A DNA stretch of 64,000 nucleotides from Engraulis encrasicolus (GCF_034702125.1 NC_085859.1:578270-642269); one strand, 5' to 3'; positions 47,777 through 59,538 are shown, counted from the stretch's first letter. Notes: a model not told the origin generated them from the sequence alone. Program-made: numbers and translations.

Positions 47777-49269
47777 TAAATATGTTGTTAAAAGGTCACT
47801 AATCATTGTGTCAAAGTGAATTTTCTGTAATGCTTTCCTATGAAAAGATATACTCAAAAATCTGCAAAACTGTGAGGGGTGTATTCACTTTCGTGATATA
47901 CTATAACTATTATACTTGTGTTATAAATACACATTCAAACATTCAAAGAAAATGAATGTTTGACTTTAAAAACCTTCTGAATGTTTGGGAATATGTCTAT
48001 TTCTTTTACGGTCAAATTGACCCATATGGTAATAGATAGATACTATGCTTGATAATCAAATTTGTTTTCCTTTTCAAATATTAAACATATCAGAAATTCA
48101 TATTTAGGGAGTATATGGAGCCACTAAAATTTCAATAATATGTGTCCATCTGTTTTTAGAGCAATTAATGACGTTGTATTGCTATTTTTCCTAAATTTCG
48201 CCTAGTCAGGGATTAAGTTTTTTTGGTGTGTGGGCTATGTGTGGGGGTGCTAGGATATATTTAAATGACTTTTTATGTCACCAACAGAGCAATAAAACAT
48301 ATCTGAGACATAAACATGTGCCAAAGTTTTGTTTTCTACTAATTTTGTAGACATTTAAGTGGCTGGGGTCGAATTGACCCCAAGGATCACGGATGTTCCA
48401 AAATTTGAGGGTAACAGGAGGGTTAAACATTGATTGTATGCACTGAAAAACTAATTTAGTTGACATTTGGTCTTTATCCTGCTATAAATCTCTTTGGGTT
48501 GGTTTGGACCCGAACATCACAAATGTCACTATTGATGATATTTTTCAATATTAGAGAAAAACTAATAAAATAAAATTGGGGGTTGTTGTACTCTCATATC
48601 AGCTGTAATGCATGGACAACATAGTCACTAATTGTATATCACTTTAGGACGTATTAATAGTGAATTTATGCAGGTTTTGATAGTTTTGGTCATCAAAAAC
48701 GATTTGCATAATGTAAGATAAAAGACCTGTAAAGTCAAAAACATGAATAAATAAAGTAGTATTTCCATGGATATGAATACAAACTTAGTTAGCTATGAGA
48801 TGAGAAACAATATTTGATTAGAACTAGTGTTTTTAGGTATTTCATGGCTGAGTTTTGTTATCACGGGTCAAAAATGACCTGAACACCACAGGTGTATGCA
48901 GCTTATGAACACAACACAAGGGTTAAGGAGATCTGCTTTAGGCAGTTTCCCCTAATTTTTTCCTTTGTATATATGTGTTTATTGTGTTAATTATGATTAT
49001 TATGTATATATGATTCACTTATGTCCTTTTGTATTTTCTATTTTCTTCCATTTTAGTAAACCACGGTTCACGGTTTCATCAAGGCCTTTAAACTTGTGTG
49101 TGTGTCCTTTCATTGGGGATTATCCATTTTTGTTCTTACCGGACAACCTGTGCAGTTTGCTATTTTTCCCTGGACCAGCCCATTATACAGTCCTTTTTTT
49201 GTGTCACATACTGTATCACCATTTTCACAAGGCCCTCCTCGCCGGATATAGCATTTTTGCACAGTAAAG

Positions 49270-51582
49270 ATGGATAACCCTGATGGCAACCTCCGTCCTC
49301 ACCAAGAGCAGCACCAGCCTCGCCGCCTGGAAGACTACTTGGTGGACCTGCCTCAGCGACGGCTGCCTCAGGATGACCCACACACACACACTGCTGACCA
49401 GTCTGACATGGAGGACAGCAGCCCCCGGGAGGTGACAGACAAGCCCCCTGATGGACATACATCTCCTACTACAGACAACACAGCTATTCTTCTTGCTGCT
49501 CTACAAGACATGCAGCAGGAAACGAGGGAGGACAACAGGAAGATGAGGGAGGATACCAGGCAGCTACAGAGGGAAGTGCAGTTCCTAATGCAGCAGTACC
49601 GCTCCACTCCACCACGTTTGCCTGCCAGAGACATTCAGGTGCCGACAGTCACTCACCAAGTGGAAACCGCAGTTGCCGATGGAGGTACACTCTTCATGGA
49701 CCTTCCTTTCCACCAGGCCACCTCATCACCCCTGCGGCTGGACAGCACACACAGCCCTGCTCACCCGGCAAGCACCACACGCCGTGCGCCGCAGCCAGAG
49801 CCACAGCTGCAAGACCAGCCACCTCTTCCCCGGCCACACATCGCCACCACCACAGCGGCTGCAGTGACGTCCACTCCACACAAGAGGGCAGCTCCCCTAC
49901 ACCCATCGCCGCTCATTGCAGAGCTGTCAGAGCGTGTGCGGAGCATGAACCTGCCACGGGGTCACCAGTCCTCACCGCCCAACGTGGCCACTCCAGATTA
50001 TTCGATGCCATACAGCCCGCGGCACCCCCCAGCTGCCCCACAACAACAGCCATCCTCCCACACGTCTGCAGAGGCTCCCGAGCAGTACGCGCTGCCAACA
50101 CTGCCACGTCGGCTGCAGTCCCTGCCTCACCGAGAGACAACATACCGCGGGCCCAAGATGAAGATCCCGCTCTTCACCGAGGACGACCCACGGCAGTTCA
50201 GCAGGATGCAGCTTGCCCTCGACAACATCCTGCCTGATGACGCGACCGAGGGTTTTAAGTATCAGGTGCTGCTTGACCACCTGAAGCTGGAGGAAACTGC
50301 TCTGATAGCGGACGCCTACTGCCACAGCAGCTCCCCCTACACTGACACTATGGCTGCCCTCACCAAGCTCTTCGGCCAGCCCCGCAAGCTTGCGCTAAGG
50401 CAGATCAACATGCTGCTGGCAGAGCCCCCAGTGAAGAGCGGTGACCAGAAAAGCTTCAGGTACTTCGCCCTGAGGGTCCAGTCATTGGTGGGGATGCTGG
50501 ACAAGATGGGCACACAGGAGCAGCTGGAGCTACGTACGGGGTCACACGTGTCGCGGCTGCTGCCCAAGCTGCCACATGAGCTGCGTACTGCTTTCCGGCG
50601 GTACATTGACCCTGCCCGTGTACCTGTCCCCACGCTACGGGACTTCGCCGACTGGCTGGAGCACGAGGTCGGCGTTCAGATGGATGAGACCAACGAGCCG
50701 ACGAAAGCGACAGCAGCGAGTCAGCCCGACCGACAGCGAGGCGCCAGGGGGAAGCAGACCGCAGCCACCCGGTCCACCACGGTCCTGCTGGTGGACCCCC
50801 CAGCCAAGCCAGCTAAGCAGCCGCCCAAGCAATCTCCACCCACACAGCAGCCGGCAGATCGACCCAAGAAGTTTTGCCCATACTGCAGCAGCCAGGAGCA
50901 TTACTTCAACCAGTGCACTGCGTTTAAGAACATGTCACTTGAACTGTCTGTAGAGTGGGTGAAGGCTGGGAAGAGATGCTGGAGGTGTGGACGTGACCAC
51001 TTGGCGGCCCAGTGCAACCTCAAGACCCGGTGTCCTAAGTGCAACCGCCTGCACCTAGAGATACTGCACGAGGTGAACTCGCACATCCACAACAAGCCAG
51101 AGACTGCTACGCCGTCTTCAGCCAGCCAGCCAGCCAACTACTACCTCGACCCAGCAAGGAGAGGCAGTTGTGTGCTGCTGAAGATGGTGAAGGTGCACCT
51201 GCATTACGGGGGCAAGAAGATGGAGACCTACGCCATCCTCGACGATGGCTCCGAACGCACCATGCTCCTCCACCAAGCGGCGCAGCAGCTCGGCCTACGG
51301 GGACAGAAGGAGGAGCTAGCCCTGCGCACCATCCGCCAGGACATCAGGACGGTGCCTGGCATGTCAGTGAGCTTCTCTGTGTCGTCCGCCAGCCACCCAC
51401 AGAGGCAGTACAAGATACAGCGGGCATTCACATCGCCCGAGCTTGGACTGTCCCCCCACTCACACCCAGTTGAGGCTCTGAGAAAGACCTACCGCCACCT
51501 CAGAGGTCTGCCTCTCAGTTTCTTCACCCAAGTGAATGGCGCTGAAGACACGGCTCGGATGGACATTGCAAGGCTCAGCTAA
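49270..51582 (+). CDS. BEL/Pao gag-protease reading frame (770 aa)
   Basis: Starts at ATG 40 nt after the 5' LTR. Residues 1-290 are Pro/Gln/Ser-rich, with a short coiled region near 75-110 (LAALQDMQQETREDNRKMRE). Residues about 294-465 match the gag-like DUF1759 domain (PKMKIPLFTEDDPRQFSRMQ; LPKLPHELRTAF). Zinc knuckles follow at about 535-600: CPYCSSQEHYFNQC, CWRCGRDHLAAQC, CPKCNRLHLE. The protease signature AILDDGSERTML is near residue 654. The frame ends at 51582 in what should be the protease-RT linker, where the RT frame takes over; a frameshift lies between about 51540 and 51645. This long frame is intact, but alone cannot mobilise the element. Confidence 0.9.
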   Translation: MDNPDGNLRPHQEQHQPRRLEDYLVDLPQRRLPQDDPHTHTADQSDMEDSSPREVTDKPPDGHTSPTTDNTAILLAALQDMQQETREDNRKMREDTRQLQREVQFLMQQYRSTPPRLPARDIQVPTVTHQVETAVADGGTLFMDLPFHQATSSPLRLDSTHSPAHPASTTRRAPQPEPQLQDQPPLPRPHIATTTAAAVTSTPHKRAAPLHPSPLIAELSERVRSMNLPRGHQSSPPNVATPDYSMPYSPRHPPAAPQQQPSSHTSAEAPEQYALPTLPRRLQSLPHRETTYRGPKMKIPLFTEDDPRQFSRMQLALDNILPDDATEGFKYQVLLDHLKLEETALIADAYCHSSSPYTDTMAALTKLFGQPRKLALRQINMLLAEPPVKSGDQKSFRYFALRVQSLVGMLDKMGTQEQLELRTGSHVSRLLPKLPHELRTAFRRYIDPARVPVPTLRDFADWLEHEVGVQMDETNEPTKATAASQPDRQRGARGKQTAATRSTTVLLVDPPAKPAKQPPKQSPPTQQPADRPKKFCPYCSSQEHYFNQCTAFKNMSLELSVEWVKAGKRCWRCGRDHLAAQCNLKTRCPKCNRLHLEILHEVNSHIHNKPETATPSSASQPANYYLDPARRGSCVLLKMVKVHLHYGGKKMETYAILDDGSERTMLLHQAAQQLGLRGQKEELALRTIRQDIRTVPGMSVSFSVSSASHPQRQYKIQRAFTSPELGLSPHSHPVEALRKTYRHLRGLPLSFFTQVNGAEDTARMDIARLS

Positions 51583-51644
51583 AGCTGTCAAGCACCGGTC
51601 CTCCACTACAACCTGCATGTTCACCAGCACCATCAGCAGAGCTG

Positions 51645-52560
51645 CTAGAGAACGTCTCCAAGCTGTGGCAGATGGATGTGCTGCCGTACAGGAACGAGAA
51701 GGTCGTCACCCGGTCCAAGCAGGACGCAGCAGCTGTCAGGATGCTGGAGGAGAAGACTGTCAGAGTGGCAGTCGACGGCATTCAGCGGTATGCCACCCCC
51801 CTGCTGTGGAAGACAGACGGTCCACAGCTCAACGCACCCCTGGAGGCAGTCCTGGGCCATCTACGTGGGACAGAGAAGCGGCTGTCACAGGACCCTCCCA
51901 AGGCAGAGTCATTCAGCCACAAAGTGAAGAAGCTGGTGGACGCCGGCTACGTCAATAGACTCACTTCAGCTGAGGTCCAGTCCAGTGACCATGCCTGGTA
52001 CATCCCTCACCACATGGTCACCCACAACAACAAAGACTGCATCGTCTTTAACTGTTCATATTCCTACCAGGGCGGCAACCTGAATGAGCAGCTACATCCT
52101 GGAACCACACTCGGCTCCTCTCTGCTGGGTGTGCTACTCCGCTTCAGGCAGCATCCGGTCGCCGTGAGCAGTGACATTAAAGGGATGTTCCACCAGGTTC
52201 GTCTCCTGCCTGAGGTCAAGCCCTACCTACGCTTCATCTGGCGGGAGCTGGACCTTAGCAGAGCCCCGACTGTCTACGAATGGCAAGTGCTGCCGTTCGG
52301 GACTACGTGCAGTCCCTGCTGCGCCACGTTCGCCCTCCAGAAGCACGTCCTGGATCACAGCAGCCCAGAGGAGGACACCCGACACTCCGTGGAACACTGC
52401 TTCTATGTGGACAACTTGCTCCAGAGTTTCCCCTCCACATCAGAAGCCAGGCAGCTGATCAGCAAGCTGCAACCTCTACTCCTCTCCGGTGGTTTCGAGC
52501 TACGGCAGTGGGCCACCAACCTGCCAGAGCTCATCCGCCACATGCCAGCTGAGACAGCTC
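51645..52560 (+). pseudogene. BEL/Pao reverse transcriptase, frameshifted at both ends
   Basis: Copies element RNA. Motifs: GIQRYATPLLWKTDG, KVKKLVDAGYVNRLT, HNNKDCIVFNCS, AVSSDIKGMFHQVRL (catalytic Asp), LPFGTTCSPCCATFALQKHV, and FYVDNLLQSFPS at about 52400, then GGFELRQWATN. The YVDN in place of YVDD also occurs in other fish BEL/Pao sequences as far as I recall, so it is not taken as damage. After about 52560 this frame reads nonsense and the true path continues in another frame. Confidence 0.88.
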
Positions 52561-53791
52561 ACAGCTGTCAGAGGACATACTGCGAGCGTGGCACACATGG
52601 GAGACTGAGCTCCAACACCTCACCTCCATCTCCATTCCCCGATGCTACTCCACCCTGGGGACACAGGTTGCTGCACAGACCATCCACGTGTTCTCGGATA
52701 CATCGGAGAGAGCCTACGGGTCAGTGGCCTATCTGCGGACTGTTTACGAGGCCGGTGACATCCAAGTTGCCTTCCTGGCAGCCAGGTCTCGAGTAGCCCC
52801 AGTCAGACAGCAGTCCATCCCCAGACTGGAACTCTGTGCTGCACACACAGGGGCTCAGTTGGGCTCTGTCCTGAAGAAGGAGCTCTCCCTGGCCACCACT
52901 GGTGTCACCTACTGGACTGACTCATCCACGGTCCTCGATTGGCTCCAGTCCCAGTCCTGCGGCTACAAGGTGGTCGTCGGCACCAGGATCGCGGACACAA
53001 AAGAGCTGACAGAGGACAGCACCTGGAGGTATGTTCCCACATCCGACAACCCAGCTGATGACATCACCAGAGGGCTGACCCTGTGTCAGCTTATCCCAGA
53101 GCATCGCTGGAGTAGCGGACCACCCTTCCTGTGGCAGGACGAGACATCATGGCCTATTATCCCAGAGCCTCCACCTCAGACGGCCGACGACTCAGCTGAG
53201 CTGCGGAAGGCTCAGTTCTGCGGCCACATCACCGTGACCTCCGACCCCCCGCTGCCCGATGCAGGTAACTACAGCCTGTACCCGGAGCTGCTGGAGGCCA
53301 CGGTCAGAGCCTGTCACGGGGCGGCCAAGCAGACAGGCTTCAGCGCAGAGGACTACAAGGACGCAGAGATGGCGCTCTTCATGGAGGTACAGAGAGACTC
53401 CTTCCCAGATGACCTCGCCCTGCTATCAGCAGGGAAGCCAGTCTCCAGTGACAGCAGACTCCTCATGCTGTCTCCGGAGTACGACGTGCAGGCCCAACTG
53501 ATCCGAGTAGGAGGTCGTCTGCGCAGGTGTGACGCCATCGATGAGGAGACACTGCACCCCATCCTGCTAGACCCTAAGCACCCTGTCACACGGCTCATCA
53601 TCCGAGACTACGACTTCCGTCTGGCGCACCCCGGACCACAGAGAGTGTTCGCTGAGCTGCACCGACGGTTCTGGATCCTGCGGGGGAGAGCAGCTGTCAA
53701 GAAGCATCAGCTCAACTGTCCTGAGTGTCTGAAGTGGCGAGGCACCCCAGTGATCCCGAGAATGGCTGATCTACCACCATCCAGTCTGTGA
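52560..53791 (+). pseudogene. BEL/Pao RNase H and integrase N-terminal zinc region
   Basis: FSDTSERAYGSVAYLRT opens the RNase H-like part; YWTDSSTVLDWLQSQS and VPTSDNPADDITRG are typical of the BEL/Pao connection. The integrase HHCC-like zinc region follows: HPVTRLIIRDYDFRLAHPGP, then RRFWILRGRAAVKKHQLNCP and ECLKWRG. Stop at 53789-53791; the integrase core continues in another frame, so a frameshift lies at about 53780-53815. Confidence 0.88.
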
Positions 53792-54800
53792 CTGCACAAG
53801 CCACTCCACTGGGATGGATTGCTTCGAGCTGCACCTCATCAAGATCATCCGGTGCACCGAGAAACGATGGGGTATTGTCTTCAAGTGCCTGACAGTCCAC
53901 GCCGTGCACCTCAACCTTCTCACCAGCATGGACACTGATGCGTTCCTGATGGGCCTGCCGCGCTTCATCGCTCGCCTAGGCAAGCCCCACGAGCTGCTCA
54001 CCGACCAGGGTACCAACTTCAGAGGTGGCCACTCTGAACTGCAGGAGATATTCCACGCTCTCAGCCCTGAACTGCAGTGCCACCTGGCCAGTCAGCAGAT
54101 TGACTTCAAGTTCAATCTCCCACACGCTCCTCACTTTGGTGGTTCCTGGGAACGAGAGATCCGTTACATCAAATCTGCTCTTCACACCACACTCGGTGCA
54201 CAGTCAGTCACTGAGGAGGTGCTGAGGACAGTCCTGATCGAGGTGGAAGGCATGATCAACTCCAAGCCACTGGGATACACCTCATCAGACATCGCGGACC
54301 CGGATCCCATCACTCCCAACATGCTGCTGATGGGGCGGCGTGACCCATCTATGCCACAGGTGGTCTATGCTGACTCTGTGATCCTGAGCCGGCGCAGATG
54401 GAGGCACTGCCAAGTCCTCGCGGACCAGTTCTGGGCCAAGTTCATCAGGGACTACTTGCCCACACTTCAGACACGTTCCAAGTGGCAGCGGGACAGAGAG
54501 GACCTCGCCGTCGACAACATCGTCATGATCGTCGACCCCCAGCTCCCACGTGCTCTGTGGCCTGTGGGCAAGGTCACTGCTGTCATCCCTGGAGCAGATG
54601 GCAGAGTGAGGACAGCACAGGTGCAGGTCAAGGATCGGACCTACACCCGCCCAGTCTCACGCCTGGTGAGACTTCCAGCACTCCTGGAGGACTCTTCCGC
54701 CAGACGCCTCACATTCATGGACACAACTTTGTCCCAAAGTTGTGGGCGGCTGTTCAGAATTCTGGCGTCAGGGTGTCTGTGTCTGTGTCTGTACCAGTGA
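53790..54800 (+). pseudogene. BEL/Pao integrase core and DUF5641 C-terminus
   Basis: Inserts element DNA into the host. The catalytic triad can be followed: Asp in MDCFEL (53817), Asp in LLTDQGTNFRGG (about 54000), Glu in HFGGSWEREIRYIK (about 54150). RRRWRHCQVLADQFWAKFIR, then WQRDREDLAVDN and WPVGKVTAVIPGADGRVR mark the DUF5641 tail. The frame runs about 50 nt into the 3' LTR before its stop. A 9-bp inverted repeat (ACAACTTTG/CAAAGTTGT, 54723-54743) and GTGGGCGGC directly precede the LTR. Confidence 0.9.
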
Positions 54801-55872
54801 CGTTTGTGGACATGCACATGAGTGCTGCGCACGCTGCTATTGTCACCTGTGATTGGCGCAGACTTTCGTGCACGAGCTGGACACGAGCTCATTTACATAG
54901 ACTTTGCGCCAAAAAACCTTCTTTATTAGGGGGTCGGACTTGTGCCCCCCTGCGTAGAAGTGACCAACGGGGACTCCATGCAGGACTGTGGTAGCCTTGT
55001 TAATGTGGATCCGACTTTCTCTCTCTCTCTTCTCCCTATTCTCATTTCTCTCTTTGTGTCTCGGGATATTCAGGATCCTATCATTCTCATTTCTTTGCCT
55101 GTGTGTTGACCGTGCGTCTTTGAGAATGTAAGTTGCTGTTATTGTGTTGTTACTGTGTTGTGTGTGTACTCCCTGTTGTTTGTTACATTGCAACATTGTG
55201 TCGGCAGTGCGAGTATGTGTTTACCGTTTCTGTGTTCCGTTGTGTCTCTGTTAATGTTATGCATAATAGCACTGTTTCTCAATGTCCGCGGGTTTGTCAG
55301 AGTGCAGATTTGTGCAGTAATCTGTTACTGTGGCAGAGTAGTGTCTACATAGGTCCGTGCTCAGTCAAAGAGCTGCGTCACCGATTGTTCTCTGTGTAGA
55401 AACGCAAGAGCGCAAGACCAGCTCTCTTAAAGGAGCCGCGCTCCTTTTCTGTTACCAAACACACTCGCTGTGTTTTCATTGGGTTGACTTGTGTACTTTG
55501 CTGTAGGCATTTACACATTTATGTCTGGTTAAGGAGATCTGCTTTAGGAAGTTTTCCCTCATTTTCTTTGTATATATTTTGTATATATTGTTTTTCCATT
55601 TATTCATAAATGTTGTGCATTCGTGTTTATTGTGTTAATTATGATTATTATGTATATATGATTCACTTGTGTCCTTTTGTATTTCTATTTTATTCTATTT
55701 CAGTAAACCAGGGTTCACGGTTTCATCAAGGCCTTTAAACTTGTGTGTCTGTCCTTTCATTGGGGATTTTACCATTTTTGTTCTTACCGGACAACCTGTG
55801 CAGTTTGCTATTTTTCCCTGAACCAGTGATTTATACAGTCATTTTTGTATGTCACATATTACCATTTTCACA
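54751..55872 (+). repeat. BEL/Pao 3' LTR (1122 bp, uninterrupted)
   Basis: Starts TGTTCAGAATTC, ends TTTTCACA. Homologous to 43096-43860 plus 48927-49229, with scattered substitutions and a length difference of about 50 bp near 55590. It retains the empty TTAA target site of family A copy 2. Confidence 0.94.
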
Positions 55873-56131
55873 CCTGCCAACCGCTGTTCTGTCTGAAAAC
55901 AGTGTCCACTTGTCGCTTATAGCCTACACTACTGTCTACTTCCCACAGGCATTTAAATGTCCTCCGTGAAATCCCAAACCAACGTCACTTCAAATACAGT
56001 GAGGAGAATAAGTATTTGATCCCTTGCTGATTTTGTTGGTTTGCCCACTAATAAAGACATGATCAGTCTTTAATGTTAATGATAATATGTATTCTAATAT
56101 GGAGAGACAGAATATCAAAAATAAATTAACT

Positions 56132-57433
56132 TTAACCTTGTGTTGTGTTTGGGTCATTTTTGACCCGTTTTCAAGTTTTAGTGTGAAAAAAACACACTTT
56201 CCTTTATTTTCTTCGAATGAGGGTTCATCTAATCCTCAGTCACAATCATTTCAACACACAAAAAAAATGTTTTATCATTTTAGTAAATTTTAAAGGTCCA
56301 AAAAAAAAAAAGTTACATCTGTGGTGTTCGGGTCAAAACTGACCCGGGCATAGCTTTTTGGTTGTTTTATGCATTTCTGAAAAGCTGTTGGTTGACCTTT
56401 TTCTTCAGTTTGGTGATTCATGGTGAGGAAAATATATTTCTTGCCTAAAAAAAAAAAATTGCCAGCTTTTTCATATTACAAATCCAATATGGCTGCCGGA
56501 CAGTCCCATACACTACAATACGTCATATCTCCTGTTGTGAAAGGAGTACAGATGTATTTCTGGTGTCTACTCATATGTTTTCATGGTCAGGGAATCCATT
56601 TCTGCATTATATAATGATATTTTTTGCACATTTGTTTTCAAAATATTTTTTTGCACATTATGTTGTCCAAAAATCGTATAAAAATTTCATAATGGCACCC
56701 AAACAGGTAGAACTGGTCCTGTATTTTCCATAAAGTTGATGTGGAAATGAGATAATGGTCCATGTTCATAGCATAGTGGATACAGATGAATAGTGTGACT
56801 TTTTTCATGTTCATTGAGGTGTTCATTTCCTATATCTTTGCATTAGATTGGCGAAATAGCTGTGACTCTGACAGAATTGTTATTTTGTATATTTACCACA
56901 CTAAAATCATATAAATCTTGAAAAACACCAAGTCAACATATTTAAACATTGATCTTATGTACTGAAAAACTAATTTAGTTGACATTTGGTCTTTATCCTG
57001 CTATAAATCTCTTTGGGTTGGTTTGGACCCGAACACCACAAATGTCACCATTGATGATATTTTTCAATATTATAGAAAAACGAACAAAATAAATTTGGGG
57101 GTTGTTGTACTCTCATGTCAGCTGTAATACATGGACAACATAATCACTAATTGTATCACTTTAGGACTTATTAATAGTGAATTTATGCAGGTTTTGATAG
57201 TTTTGGTCATCAACAACGATTTGCATAATCTAAGATAAAAGACCTGTAAAGTCAAAGAGATCAATAAATAAAGTAGTGTTTCCATGGATACCTAGTTAGC
57301 TATGAGATGAAAAACAATATTTGATGAGAACTAGTGTTTTTAGGTATTTTATGGCTGAGTTTTGTTATCACGGGTCAAAAATGACCCGAACACCACAGGT
57401 GTATGCAGCTTACGAACACAACACAAGGGTTAA
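56132..57433 (+). mobile_element. family A TTAA element, copy 3 (uninterrupted)
   Basis: TTAACCTTGTGTTGTGTTTG to AACACAACACAAGGGTTAA, 1302 bp. It is the reference for the interrupted copies at 17733 and 43857. Palindromes GGGTC-N-GACCC lie near both ends. No coding capacity. Confidence 0.92.
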
Positions 57434-57639
57434 AGAATATATAACAATTGATTTATATTTAATTGAGGGAAATAAGTATTTGATCCCCTGCCAACCATTA
57501 AGAGTTCTGATCCCGCAGATCAAATGGCACTTCCAATCAACTTGTTATCTGAATTGAACACACCTGTTAATAGTAACCTGCACAAAAGACACATTGAATC
57601 TGCAGAATCAGTCCATAGAATCAGTCAATCAATCAAACT

Positions 57640-57878
57640 AAACTCGCCAACATAGGACAGACCAAAAAGCTGTCAAAGGATGTCAGGGACAAGATTTTAG
57701 AACTCAACAAGGCTGAAATGGGCTCCTGGATATTAAAGAGCAAACTGTTGGTGCATTTCTTCCCAATTTTAGGACATACAAAATGATCATCAATCATCAA
57801 TGTTAGGCCTGTCTCTGGTTCCATACAAGATTTGACCTTGTGGGAATTTAATAACCAGAAAAAAGGAGATAAAGCACC
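57640..57878 (+). pseudogene. Tc1 transposase, N-terminal part
   Basis: Reads KKLSKDVRDKILELNKAEMG, like the KELSKDVRDKIVELHKAGMG start of Tc1 transposases (DNA-binding helix-turn-helix region). An in-frame stop follows near TK (about 57788). The rest of this part, with QDLTLWEFNNQKKGDKAP, leads to the family B insertion at 57879. Confidence 0.7.
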
Positions 57879-59538
57879 TTAACCCTCCTGTTACCCTCAA
57901 ATTTTGGAACATCCGTGATCCTTGGGGTCAATTTGACCCCAACCACTTAAATGTCTACAAAATCAATATGAAACAACACTTTGGCACATGTTTATGTCTC
58001 AGATATGTATTATTGCTCTGTTGGTGACATAAAAAGTCCTTTCAATATATCCTAGCACCCCCACACATAGCCCACACACCAAAAAACTTAATCCATGACT
58101 AGGCGAAAATTAGAAAAAATAGCAATAAAATGTCATTAATTGGTCTAAAAACAGATGGACACATATTATTTTAATTTTATTGGCTCCATATACTCCCTAA
58201 ATATGAATTTCTATAACTTATAAAATTCTAAAGAAAAAACTAATTTGATTATCAAGGATATTATCTATCTATTACCATATCAGTCAATTTGACCCTAAAA
58301 GAAATAGACATATTTCCAAACATTCAGAAGGTTTTTTAAGTCCAACATTCATTTTTTTTAATGTTTGAATGTGTATTTATAGCACAAGTATAATAGTTAG
58401 GTAAGAACATGGATACATTGCCAACCAAGAGTTTCGGGAACAACATAGAAAATCATTGTTTTCTACATTGTTTCTACGCTTGAATTAGTGTGCACATAAG
58501 GAAAAAAGGTTTGCATGTGCTCCTTGTAGACATATTACATGTTCATGGTTGTGGGGTAATGTTTGAAGGAACAGGGCTGGGAACTTGTATGTTTACTTCT
58601 ATTCACTATGTATGCCCACTGGAGAACTTGTGGTATGGATGTCAATGTGTATGTCCTTCACAAAAGTTACAGCTGTTGCTGGTCTGCCTTCTCTATGTCA
58701 GGTAGCACCAGTTTATAACCAAGGCTGCAGACAAAGATGTCAATTTGGAACACAATACTGAAATGAGGAGAAGAATAGCACCATTATATCTCTCAACATA
58801 GCAAACAACCTTGAGATCGTCTCCATCTAAAGAAATACAATGGCTTGTCACCATCAGAACAGTCCATTTCAATATTTGGATCACAATCATAAAGCTTCAA
58901 ATATACCATCACTTATAATTACGTATGCTGGGCACAGATCTGCATGCACAGCAATGCTGACCATATGTGACCCTTCTTATACTAGTGTTTGTGTGTAGTG
59001 GGAGGGTGCAAAAGTAGCTCCCAGGGTACAGGAATTGGGGGGCGGGGGGTTGTGGTGGGTGCCATGATGGTGCTTTGGGTACAACCAGGTTCAGTTGGTG
59101 TATTTTGTCAAAATGTCAACGCTGTATTAGCCACCAATGTCCAAAATGTTGCCGTGAATTACTTTTAGGCCTCCCCCATATCATTAGCATTTTTAGTTAT
59201 CAGGGCCCAAACAAAAGCAAAATGTTCAGAAGAAACATGGCTAAATAGCTTATTGTCATGTATTTCACATTATCTAAACAGATTTTAACATTTATTTGCA
59301 AAATATGAATGGTCCATGTATGTTTTATACACTTGAAACAATTGGGGTCAAATTGACCCCAAGGAACACGGATGTAACCTAAATGTGTCCAGCACATGTG
59401 GAAAACATTTGTGCTGAAATTTCACTTTTTTCACATTCATCCCAAAGATGAGGCAGAAGAAATATGTACTTCATGTATTTTTCAGGTGTTAAACATTGAA
59501 AGGGGTCAAATAGACCCCAAGGATAACAGGAGGGTTAA
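57879..59538 (-). mobile_element. family B TTAA element, copy 2 (uninterrupted, inverted)
   Basis: TTAACCCTCCTGTTACCCTC to GATAACAGGAGGGTTAA, 1660 bp, inverted relative to 44664-48426. It splits the Tc1 transposase gene at TTAA and preserves the empty TA site used by the Tc1 in the sister copy. GGGGTCAATTTGACCCC-type palindromes occur near both ends. Confidence 0.92.

Larger units (their letters stand above)
45689..47905 (-). mobile_element. Tc1-like element with IR/DR ends (nested in family B)
   Basis: TA at 45689-45690 and 47904-47905 flanks CAGTATATCACAAAAGTG and its inverse. Each inverted repeat is about 250 bp and has two direct repeats: outer CACAAAAGTGAATACACCCC (about 45700) and inner CACAAAAGTGAGTACACCCC (about 45885), with matching copies on the right (about 46437-46458; 47876-47898). 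This is the IR/DR layout of fish Tc1 elements. The sister family B copy (58395-58420) preserves the empty TA site. Confidence 0.87.
44664..48426 (+). mobile_element. family B TTAA element, copy 1 (nested in family A)
   Basis: TTAACCCTCCTGTTATCCTT to GGGTAACAGGAGGGTTAA. The sister family A copy at 17733 reads CAACATATTTAAACATTG here, giving the empty site. It holds GGGGTC-N-GACCCC palindromes at both ends. A short frame (45117-45368) has no known domain. A Tc1 element is nested inside. Confidence 0.9.
43857..48926 (+). mobile_element. family A TTAA element, copy 2 (in the BEL 5' LTR)
   Basis: TTAACCCTTATGTTGTGTTC to AACACAACACAAGGGTTAA. Its own DNA is 43857-44663 and 48427-48926, about 1.3 kb. 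A GGGTC-N6-GACCC palindrome lies at 43877-43892, with similar ones near 44056 and, imperfect, near 48864. A family B element is nested at TTAA 44664. Confidence 0.92.
43096..49229 (+). repeat. BEL/Pao 5' LTR, split by a nested TTAA element
   Basis: LTR sequence is 43096-43860 and 48927-49229, about 1070 bp. The other LTR has the empty site GTCTGGTTAAGGAGATC near 55524-55540, showing that the insert at 43861-48926 arrived with TTAA duplication after the element integrated. Confidence 0.93.
43091..55877 (+). mobile_element. BEL/Pao LTR retrotransposon, complete structure, interrupted 5' LTR
   Basis: The 5-bp target duplication CCTGC lies at 43091-43095 and 55873-55877. LTRs are at 43096-49229 (with a 5.07-kb insertion) and 54751-55872, both starting TGTTCAGAATTCTGGCG and ending TTTTCACA. 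Coding order is gag, protease, RT, RNase H, integrase, the BEL/Pao order. Three frameshifts break pol. A primer binding site was not recognised in the 40 nt between LTR and ATG. Confidence 0.93.

Noticed and set aside
52400..52420. YVDN as an inactivating change in the BEL RT
   Set aside because: From memory YVDN also occurs in other fish BEL/Pao sequences; the frameshifts are the better evidence of death.
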